Assembly: GCA_014379815.1 (NCBI GenBank)
Contig: JACMLA010000632.1
Location: forward strand, 1-11,902
Direction of reading: 5' to 3'
From: Bryobacteraceae bacterium
Lineage (GTDB): Bacteria > Acidobacteriota > Terriglobia > Bryobacterales > Bryobacteraceae
DNA length: 11,902 bases
The notes beneath the pieces are model-generated. The model worked only from the letters and a program-made list of their open reading frames with translations, was not told the DNA's origin and ran no database searches. This document shows, one piece after another, positions 1-6,211 of the stretch (positions within the stretch are counted from its first letter, which is position 1; the number at the start of each line of letters is the position of its first letter). The position numbers and the translations under genes are program-made.

Positions 1-13
1 AGTTAGAGCGTTG

Positions 14-565
14 TCAGCCTTCGCTAAGAAAAATTTCGCGTACGGAAAGCTGATACTGGCTGCCTGCAAGCTGGAAGTTGATACTTGGCTGCCGTTCGGC
101 GGAATGCTCTGAGGGGGGTGCGTTCTGCCGGTAAACCTCGACAACTTGCTCAATCGGATCGATGACCCAGAACTGCTCCGTGTTGGCACTCAGGCACTTT
201 CTTCGAAGGTGGAGCAGGTCAAGAGCTGTATTCGAGGGGGAGAGCACTTCCACGACAAGCTCGGGGCTACCTGTAAAGGCCGCGGCGCTAATCTGCTGAT
301 CCAAGCGATCCCGGCGAACCACAGCAACATCGGCGCGGCGCACTTCAAAAGGCGATAAAACGTACAAAAACTCGTTAAACACCTCAAATCCGTTTCCGGA
401 AAGCAAAGTGTTCAAGAGAGATTGTATTCTCGTCTGAAGCCTCTTGTGGCGCAGATTTGGACCGGGCACTTCTACGACCTCTCCATCATGCAGTTCGAGG
501 TAAAGGTCCGGCCTGTCTGGCAGCTTTAGGAAGTCGTCGATCGAAACTTTAGCGGCTGTCAGCAT
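14..565 (-). CDS. Uma2 family (DUF820) putative endonuclease
   Basis: This 183-residue protein has the layout of the Uma2/DUF820 family, a PD-(D/E)XK nuclease-like fold that is widespread in cyanobacteria and soil bacteria; its biological role is largely unknown. The visible family signatures are LELHDGEV near residues 23-30, an Asp in RRADV (D79, usually preceded by Pro), VVEVLSPSN at 104-112 with E106, a Lys in RRKC (K123) and QFWVIDP at 131-137. D79, E106 and K123 would form the nuclease-type metal site, so the catalytic set looks intact. The length is normal. The ATG start at 565 has no obvious Shine-Dalgarno sequence. The gene lies 30 bp downstream of the glycosyltransferase on the same strand and may be co-transcribed with it, although the two roles are unrelated. 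Family assignment is firm; nuclease activity is inferred from the family. Confidence 0.88.
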   Translation of the reverse strand: MLTAAKVSIDDFLKLPDRPDLYLELHDGEVVEVPGPNLRHKRLQTRIQSLLNTLLSGNGFEVFNEFLYVLSPFEVRRADVAVVRRDRLDQQISAAAFTGSPELVVEVLSPSNTALDLLHLRRKCLSANTEQFWVIDPIEQVVEVYRQNAPPSEHSAERQPSINFQLAGSQYQLSVREIFLSEG

Positions 566-595
566 TGCGGCGCTCGTGATTAGTGTAGCTCCGGT

Positions 596-1369
596 TCAGG
601 TTTCGTTTACGTCCGATTTCCATCCCTGAAACGCCCGGGTAGCCCACGTGGTTTTTTGCTGCCAGCCCAGCTGTGCCCAGAGCCGCACCAGCTGGCTGAA
701 GGTAACGGCAAGCGATTTCACACGGAAGAACTGGCTTCTTCCATGCAGTCTGGGATAGTGATGCACACCGACTTCGACTACCCGCCAAGGGAGCAGTTCG
801 AGTTTGCGAACGAGTTCCACGCAGATGGTTCCGCTGGTCGACGTGAGACAAATCTGATCCAGCAAGGAGCGGCGGATCAGGCGGAAGTCGCAATCGATAT
901 CACGGATTTTCACGCGGAATAGGAAGCGCGCGAAAGCGTTGTAGGCGTTTCCCAGCCAGATGCGGTGCTTTGGGTCGTGACGTTCGAGCTTGTACCCATT
1001 CACCAGACCTACGTCGGGCGCCATGCATGCCAGCAGGGTTGTCAGCTCCGCAGGATCGTACTGACCGTCCCCGTCAGTATAGAAAACGAGGTCGCGCGAG
1101 GCGGCGGCGAATCCGCTTCGCAGAGCGCCTCCATACCCTCGGTTTACCTCATGAGTGACTACCCGGAGATACGGCGTGTACTGGCGCTGCAACTGGGCAA
1201 GCACCTCGCCGGTGTTGTCGCTGGAACCGTCGTTAACGACGATAACCTCGTAGTCGTCCACGTTCTCGCGCAATGTCCGAAAAGTCGTGGCAAGCAGTTT
1301 TGGCAGTGACGGCGCATCGTTATACGCCGGAAAAAACACAGACAGACTCCCAACAGAGGAAGCCGACAT
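596..1369 (-). CDS. Glycosyltransferase family 2, dolichyl/polyprenyl-phosphate mannosyltransferase-like
   Basis: This 257-residue GT-A-fold enzyme is expected to transfer a sugar from a nucleotide donor, probably to a polyprenyl phosphate, at the cytoplasmic face of the inner membrane. Motifs seen are the N-terminal FPAYND (13-18), the nucleotide-binding VNDGSSD (45-51), the NRGYGGALRSG segment (76-86) typical of DPM1-type enzymes, the metal-binding DGDGQYDP (99-106, DxD at D99/D101) and DIDCDFRL (157-164). No C-terminal membrane helices are visible, so it resembles the short soluble DPM1 type rather than the longer ArnC/GtrB type. Donor and acceptor cannot be read from sequence. It starts at an ATG 44 bp from the divergent phosphatase gene. 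Its leader is strikingly G-rich, and no consensus ribosome binding site is apparent. The Uma2 gene follows after 30 bp. Confidence 0.9.
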   Translation of the reverse strand: MSASSVGSLSVFFPAYNDAPSLPKLLATTFRTLRENVDDYEVIVVNDGSSDNTGEVLAQLQRQYTPYLRVVTHEVNRGYGGALRSGFAAASRDLVFYTDGDGQYDPAELTTLLACMAPDVGLVNGYKLERHDPKHRIWLGNAYNAFARFLFRVKIRDIDCDFRLIRRSLLDQICLTSTSGTICVELVRKLELLPWRVVEVGVHHYPRLHGRSQFFRVKSLAVTFSQLVRLWAQLGWQQKTTWATRAFQGWKSDVNET

Positions 1370-1413
1370 ATGAACCCAACCCCCAAACCCCGTGGCCGCT
1401 ATTCTGTTAAGGA

Positions 1414-2133
1414 ATGAGCGTGCTCACACTCGTCCGTCATGGACAGGCGTCGTATATGGAAGCCGACTACGACAAGCTGTCCGTTTTGGGTGAAGAGCAG
1501 GCGCGGAAGCTCGGCCATTACTGGTCCCGCCACCGCATCACCTTCGATCGCGTAATCCACGGACCCGCCAAACGTCACAAGCGGACTATGGAAATTGCTG
1601 CCGAAGTCGTTCGTTCCGCCGGACTTCCCTGGCCAGAGGCTGAAGAGGTGCCCGATCTCGACGAATTCGATGCTTTCACAGTAATGAGGATTATGGTACC
1701 GCGACTGGTGAAAGAGAATACGGCAATCGCTGAACTCAATCAGAAGTTTGAGGATGCCGGACGGAGTTCCGAAGCAGGCTGGCACCTGCAGAAGCTATTC
1801 GAAGGCGTCACCCGGCTCTGGTCGAGCAACGAGTTTGAGACCCCTGAAACGGAGACCTGGGCGCAGTTCCGTCACAGGGTAGGCAGTGCGATCTCGAGGT
1901 TACGGGCTACCACGGCGAGGTCTTCCAGGGTCGTGGCTTTCACGTCAGGAGGCCCCATTGCCGCGACTATGGGTTATGCGCTCAATCTGAATCCGGTGCA
2001 GACGATTGAGTTTGTCTGGCTTTCGCGCAACGCGTCCTACTCGCAGTTTTTGTTCTCGGGTGAGCGGTTCTCTGTTCACGCCTTCAATGCGATTCCACAT
2101 CTGGATGATCTGAGCCTCTTTACTTATCGGTGA
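1414..2133 (+). CDS. Histidine phosphatase superfamily protein (phosphoglycerate mutase-like), second His absent
   Basis: This 239-residue protein begins with the superfamily signature LVRHGQAS (residues 6-13), in which H9 would be the phosphorylated nucleophile and R8 a phosphate ligand. The following DYDKLSVLGEEQARKLG segment and an Arg-rich stretch (R54/R57) are also typical. The usual C-terminal HGG motif is replaced by FTSGGPI (176-182), so the second catalytic histidine is Ser178. I recall a branch of the family with this SGG form, so this may be a natural subgroup with altered chemistry and not a decayed gene. The substrate is unknown. The ATG at 1414 sits immediately after AAGGA (1409-1413); a GTG at 1420 would place the same AAGGA at an ideal 6-nt spacing, so the true start may be six bases further in. 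The gene converges with the DUF433 gene, 14 bp away. Confidence 0.88.
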   Translation: MSVLTLVRHGQASYMEADYDKLSVLGEEQARKLGHYWSRHRITFDRVIHGPAKRHKRTMEIAAEVVRSAGLPWPEAEEVPDLDEFDAFTVMRIMVPRLVKENTAIAELNQKFEDAGRSSEAGWHLQKLFEGVTRLWSSNEFETPETETWAQFRHRVGSAISRLRATTARSSRVVAFTSGGPIAATMGYALNLNPVQTIEFVWLSRNASYSQFLFSGERFSVHAFNAIPHLDDLSLFTYR

Positions 2134-2147
2134 CCTAAGCAACACCT

Positions 2148-2390
2148 TCACGGCTGCGGCAGTTCACGACGGGTATGAGCAAATTCGATCAGCGTCCTAA
2201 TCTGGTCAACGGACAGGGAAGGCCAGTCTGCCCGAATATCCTCCATGCTTTCCCCCCGGTCGAAGCTGCGAACGATGGCTTCGGGCATGATGCGGGTTCC
2301 TCGCACTATGGGCCGCCCCGATACCTTTCCGGGTACCCGTTCCACTAGTTCACAGCCGGTCCAGTCGATTGCGATGTCAAAGTGCGCCAT
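2148..2390 (-). CDS. DUF433 domain protein, antitoxin-like
   Basis: This 80-residue protein carries the DUF433 signature: GRPIVRGTRI (25-34), then a helical stretch with a DRGESMEDIRADWPSLS segment (44-60) and a final helix containing DQIRTLIEF. DUF433 proteins are small helix-turn-helix-like proteins, often annotated as VapB-type antitoxins and usually found next to a DUF5615 PIN-like toxin. No such partner is present on either side: the neighbours are the phosphatase (convergent, 14 bp) and the tricorn-like protease (divergent). The start is supported by an AAGGGA ribosome binding site on the minus strand at 2401-2396, five bases from the ATG. Family assignment is strong; an antitoxin role is only inferred and is weakened by the missing toxin. 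Confidence 0.85.
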   Translation of the reverse strand: MAHFDIAIDWTGCELVERVPGKVSGRPIVRGTRIMPEAIVRSFDRGESMEDIRADWPSLSVDQIRTLIEFAHTRRELPQP

Positions 2391-2425
2391 CGGATTCCCT
2401 TTTCCATCCTAACTTCGTCTGCGTT

Positions 2426-2475
2426 TCGGCACGAGTCGGCGAAGCAAGCTGGCGGCCTTTTCTCGGGCGTGCCGA
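2426..2475. repeat. Inverted repeat between divergent DUF433 and protease genes
   Basis: Perfect 8-bp arms, TCGGCACG at 2426-2433 and CGTGCCGA at 2468-2475, are separated by 34 bp. They lie within the 113-bp divergent intergenic region, just upstream of the protease start. They could be an operator pair or a hairpin in the protease mRNA leader. I could not place a convincing sigma-70 promoter around them, so any function is speculative. Confidence 0.35.
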
Positions 2476-2503
2476 TAAATCAGTAAGCTGGTAGTTGTCC
2501 GCG

Positions 2504-5500
2504 ATGCCAAAACCTTTTCTCGCTATCGCCCTGCTTCTCCTGCCGCTTGCCGGTCAGGAGAACCGTCGCCCTCCTCTGGCTGAGCCTGCGATTTCTCCGG
2601 ATCGTTCCGAGGTTGCTTTTGCTTCCGGTGGAGACCTGTGGACTGTGCCGGCGGGAGGCGGCGTAGCGCGCTTGCTGGTGTCTCACCCGGCCTTTGAGTC
2701 TCGCCCGATCTACTCACCGGACGGAAAACAACTCGGGTTCACCTCGACACGCACTGGCAATGGCGACGTGTACACTCTGAATCTCGCGACCGGAGATCTG
2801 AAGCGCCTTACTTTTCACGAGTCACCCGAGAGGATGGATGGATGGTCGCCGGACGGCCGCTACGTTTACTTCTCGTCGAACTCCGCTGATATCTCCGGCA
2901 TGCAGGACGTATTCCGTGTATCGGCTGAGGGTGGAACGCCGATGGTTTACAGCGGAGACCGCTACGCATCCGAGTATTTTGCCGCACCGAGCCCAACCTC
3001 GCCCGATGTTGTTGCGATTACCGCAAAGGGCGTAGTTTCGGGCCAGTGGTGGCGCAACGGACATAGTCACATCGATGAATCGGAGATCTGGATTCGGCAG
3101 GACGGGGCACCTCCGAAATACATCCGGCTCAGCAGCGGGGGCAGTAAGGACGCATGGCCGATGTGGTCAGCCGACGGCAAGAAGCTGTTCTACATGTCCG
3201 ATAAAAGCGGTGCCGAAAACATCTGGACGCGTCCTGTGTCCGGCGGCGGCCCGGGGCAGCAGCTGACAAAGTTTTCGGAAGGGCGTGTTCTGTGGCCTTC
3301 GATCTCAGGAGACGGAAAACAAATTGTTTTTGAGAGAGCGTTTGCGGTTTGGACTCTCGATCCGGCAACCGGTAAGACTGCGGAAATCCCGATCACACTT
3401 CGGGGAGCTCCGGCCGCACCGGGTACGCAGCGGGTCCAGCTTACTTCCGGATTCCGGGACCTTGCCCTGTCGCCCGACGGAAAGAAAGTCGCCTTTACCG
3501 CCAGGGGAGATGTTTTCGCGGCGTCCTCGAAGGACGGTGGTACGGCTACACGGCTGACCTCCACTCCAGGGCTGGAAAGCAGCCCCACGTGGGCTCCGGA
3601 TAACAGAAGAGTGGTCTACACTTCCGACCGCGAAGGCGCGGTCAGGTTGTACTTGTACGACCTTGGCACGAACAAGGAAACGCAGCTCACGAGTGGTTCG
3701 GAAACAGATACATCACCGGTCTGGTCCCCGGACGGCAAGTCTCTGGCATTCCTGCGTTCGGCATCGAGGCTGGTGATTCTTGATCTGGCGTCGAAGGCCG
3801 AACGGGAAGTCGCAAAGACTTATAACCGGATGCCTCCGCTGGAGCCGGGACGCGCAGCAACGTGGTCCCCGGATGGCCAGTGGCTAGCCTATGGCGATGC
3901 GGGTACGCGCTTGTTTCGCAACGTTGCCATTGTTCCGGTTTCCGGTGGCAAGCCGATTACGGCGAGTTTTCTGGCTAATACTTTTGGCGGCTCGATTGCC
4001 TGGAGCCCGGACGGCAAGTACATCCTGTTCGACAGCGGGCAGCGTACGGAAAACAGCCGTGTGGCCCGTATCGATTTGATACCCCGCACGCCGCGATTCC
4101 GGGAAGATCAGTTTCGCGAACTGTTCAAAGATGAGCCCAACAAAACTCCGACTCCCGCGCAGCCGGCGGCTACGGGGAAAAGCGATCCTGTACCCGAGGC
4201 GGCCACAAAGAGGGACGATCCGAAACGAACCACGATCGTTGCTGAAGGAATTCGGAATCGCCTGACGGTCCTCCCGATTGGCGTTGACGCAACTTCTCTG
4301 GCAATCAGCCCTGACGGGAAGCTGCTGCTTATGTCGGGTCAGGCGGCGGGCCAGACGAATCTGTGGACCTTCTCGCTGGACGAGCTTTCGAGAGAGCCGG
4401 CCGTTGCCCGGCAGCTCACTTCGACGCCTGGGAGGAAAGCCGATTTTGCGTTTACACCGGACAGCAAGGAAGTCTACTTTCTCGAAAACGGCCGCATTCA
4501 GTCCATCAACGTCGACAACCGGCAAGCGCGTTCGATCAGCGTAACCGCGGAAACCGATCTGGATTTTGCTACAGACAAACGCGAGGTCTTCTCCCAGGCA
4601 TGGACGTATCTGAACAGTCACTTCTACGACGAAGCGTTCCATGGCGCGGACTGGAAAGCCATCAGAACGCGACTGGAGCCGTATGTGGGCGGATCGAAGA
4701 CTCCGGAAGAGTTACGCCGGGTTCTGTCGCTGATGATCGGTGAGCTGAACGCCTCGCATACCGGGATCAGCGGACCTCCGCCGGGACCGCAGGCGACAGG
4801 CAATCTCGGTCTTCGTTTCGATCGCGCCGTCTACGAAAGTAGCGGAAAGTTCCGTGTTACTGAAGTGATCCGGTTGTCCCCTGCGGACGTTGGCAACGTG
4901 AAGCCGGGCGAGTACGTGGTGGCCGTCGAAGGAATTCCAGTGGGAGCGAGAACCAACCTGACCGAACTTCTCGAATTCAAATCGGGCCGGCGGGTGAACC
5001 TTACGATCGCCACTGACGCTGCCGGAGCCAACCCCCGGGAGGTTGCAGTAAGTCCGGTAAGCGGCATTCAGGAGAAAGCTCTGCTTTACCGCCAGTGGGT
5101 GGAATCCAGCCGCGAGTACGTGCACAAAGCCAGCAACGGACGCCTTGGCTACGTGCATATGGCGGATATGAGCGCGGGATCGCTGGACCAGTTGTATCTC
5201 GATCTGGACACGGAGAACGTTGGCCGTGAGGGAGTCGTTGTGGACGTCCGGAACAACAATGGAGGGTTTGTCAACGCTTACGCACTCGACGTGCTTTCGC
5301 GAAGGCCGTTTCTGCAGATGACACCCCGGGGTGCGCCCACGATTCCGGCACGCTCGTTCCTTGGGCAGCGCAGCCTGGAACGACCCACGGTTCTGGTAGT
5401 GAATCAGCACTCGCTCTCCGATGCGGAAGACTTTGCAGAGGGCTACCGTGCAATGGGCCTCGGCAAGATCGTTGGCGAGCCGACGGCAGGCTGGATTATC

Positions 5501-5752
5501 TACACCAGCAACACAGAGTTGATCGATGGATCGGTGTTGCGTCTGCCAGGAATCCGGATCACGGATATGAATGGCAAGAACATGGAACGGAACCCGCGTG
5601 CCGTGGATGTGCCGGTGCTCAGGGCAATTGGAGAAAGCTACTTCGGGCAGGACACGCAACTGGACGCTGCTGTTCGCGAGCTTCTGAAAACGATTGGAGC
5701 CGCGCCGAAGACTTCCAGCAATCCAGCGCCACGTCCCGCCGGCACGCTGTAA
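2504..5752 (+). CDS. Exported tricorn-protease-like S41 peptidase with double beta-propeller
   Basis: This large protein (1082 residues from the ATG at 2504) matches the tricorn protease architecture. Residues 1-20 look like a signal peptide (a Lys, then the hydrophobic run FLAIALLLLPLAG), so it probably acts in the periplasm. About a dozen PD40/TolB-like propeller repeats follow (SPDGKQLGFTS, SPDGRYVYFSS, SPDGKSLAFLRS and others), interrupted near 546-576 by a Pro/Ala/Lys-rich linker. After them come a tricorn core region (about 693-757), a PDZ-like domain (about 765-845) and an S41 catalytic domain. Residues matching the tricorn tetrad are S751-H752 in NASHTG, the nucleophile S972-D973 in SLSDAEDF, and E1028 in NMERNP; numbering is close to that recalled for the archaeal enzyme (S745, H746, S965, E1023). 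An upstream TTG at 2495 adds three residues; the ATG gives a more typical signal peptide. It heads a run of four genes, with rlmH 6 bp downstream. It probably degrades peptides or oligopeptides. Confidence 0.93.
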   Translation: MPKPFLAIALLLLPLAGQENRRPPLAEPAISPDRSEVAFASGGDLWTVPAGGGVARLLVSHPAFESRPIYSPDGKQLGFTSTRTGNGDVYTLNLATGDLKRLTFHESPERMDGWSPDGRYVYFSSNSADISGMQDVFRVSAEGGTPMVYSGDRYASEYFAAPSPTSPDVVAITAKGVVSGQWWRNGHSHIDESEIWIRQDGAPPKYIRLSSGGSKDAWPMWSADGKKLFYMSDKSGAENIWTRPVSGGGPGQQLTKFSEGRVLWPSISGDGKQIVFERAFAVWTLDPATGKTAEIPITLRGAPAAPGTQRVQLTSGFRDLALSPDGKKVAFTARGDVFAASSKDGGTATRLTSTPGLESSPTWAPDNRRVVYTSDREGAVRLYLYDLGTNKETQLTSGSETDTSPVWSPDGKSLAFLRSASRLVILDLASKAEREVAKTYNRMPPLEPGRAATWSPDGQWLAYGDAGTRLFRNVAIVPVSGGKPITASFLANTFGGSIAWSPDGKYILFDSGQRTENSRVARIDLIPRTPRFREDQFRELFKDEPNKTPTPAQPAATGKSDPVPEAATKRDDPKRTTIVAEGIRNRLTVLPIGVDATSLAISPDGKLLLMSGQAAGQTNLWTFSLDELSREPAVARQLTSTPGRKADFAFTPDSKEVYFLENGRIQSINVDNRQARSISVTAETDLDFATDKREVFSQAWTYLNSHFYDEAFHGADWKAIRTRLEPYVGGSKTPEELRRVLSLMIGELNASHTGISGPPPGPQATGNLGLRFDRAVYESSGKFRVTEVIRLSPADVGNVKPGEYVVAVEGIPVGARTNLTELLEFKSGRRVNLTIATDAAGANPREVAVSPVSGIQEKALLYRQWVESSREYVHKASNGRLGYVHMADMSAGSLDQLYLDLDTENVGREGVVVDVRNNNGGFVNAYALDVLSRRPFLQMTPRGAPTIPARSFLGQRSLERPTVLVVNQHSLSDAEDFAEGYRAMGLGKIVGEPTAGWIIYTSNTELIDGSVLRLPGIRITDMNGKNMERNPRAVDVPVLRAIGESYFGQDTQLDAAVRELLKTIGAAPKTSSNPAPRPAGTL

Positions 5753-5758
5753 ACGCAG

Positions 5759-6178
5759 TTGAAAGTCTGGCTCTACTTCATAGGGAAGCCAAGGGATGCG
5801 GCTGCGAACGGGATTGCATCCGAGTTTTTGAAGCGCTCTTCGCGATACGCTCCCTGCGAGATGCGGGAGATCCAGCCGGATAAGTTCGACCCGTGGTCGA
5901 GGCATCCGTCGGCGGTTAAAGTTCTGCTGGACCCTGCGGGCAGGCAGTGGAGTTCGACTCAGTTCATTGAATGGATTGCCACGACGGAGACTGAGGGCCG
6001 TGACGTTTTGTTCGTGGTGGGCGGCCACGATGGTTTACCGCCGCTATGGAAACCAAAAGCGGACGTGCTGTTGTCGCTATCGCTCATGACATTCCCCCAT
6101 GAGCTGGCCCGGGCCATGCTGGCGGAGCAGATCTACCGGGCATTTACGACATTACGGGGCCATCCGTACCCTCGCTGA
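5759..6178 (+). CDS. rlmH: 23S rRNA (pseudouridine1915-N3)-methyltransferase RlmH, short form
   Basis: RlmH is a SPOUT-class methyltransferase that uses S-adenosylmethionine to methylate pseudouridine 1915 in helix 69 of 23S rRNA in assembled ribosomes. The trefoil-knot signatures are clear: FVVGGHDGL (85-93), LSLSLMTFPHELAR (105-118) and AEQIYRA (122-128). The protein is 139 residues; typical members are about 150-160. The missing part appears to be central: after EIQPDKF the sequence runs almost directly to VKVLLDPAGRQWSS (53-66), without the usual helix containing a conserved Glu. The C-terminus reads HPYPR where the family normally has PYH followed by a basic residue. The start is a TTG six bases after the protease stop, with no Shine-Dalgarno sequence, which suggests translational coupling. 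The identity is secure; full activity of this variant is not. Confidence 0.9.
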   Translation: MKVWLYFIGKPRDAAANGIASEFLKRSSRYAPCEMREIQPDKFDPWSRHPSAVKVLLDPAGRQWSSTQFIEWIATTETEGRDVLFVVGGHDGLPPLWKPKADVLLSLSLMTFPHELARAMLAEQIYRAFTTLRGHPYPR

Positions 6179-6211
6179 GGACGTGGCGGTTTTGACATGG
6201 CAGAATGAGAC

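Noticed and set aside
2134..2147. Shared terminator between the convergent phosphatase and DUF433 genes
   Set aside because: Only a GTGA/TCAC 4-bp pairing spans the gap and there is no T-tail on either strand.
2391..2503. Sigma-70 promoter for the protease operon
   Set aside because: The boxes resembling -35 (TTTTCT) and -10 (GATAAA) are 10 bp apart instead of about 17, so no promoter was called.
3884..4642. 252-codon open frame on the minus strand
   Set aside because: Antisense to the propeller region of the protease, with an Arg-rich composition and no recognisable motif.
4712..6028. 438-codon open frame on the minus strand
   Set aside because: It lies wholly antisense to the protease catalytic domain and rlmH, whose motifs are unmistakable. 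Its translation is rich in Arg, His and Pro with no recognisable domain, as expected for antisense frames in GC-rich DNA.
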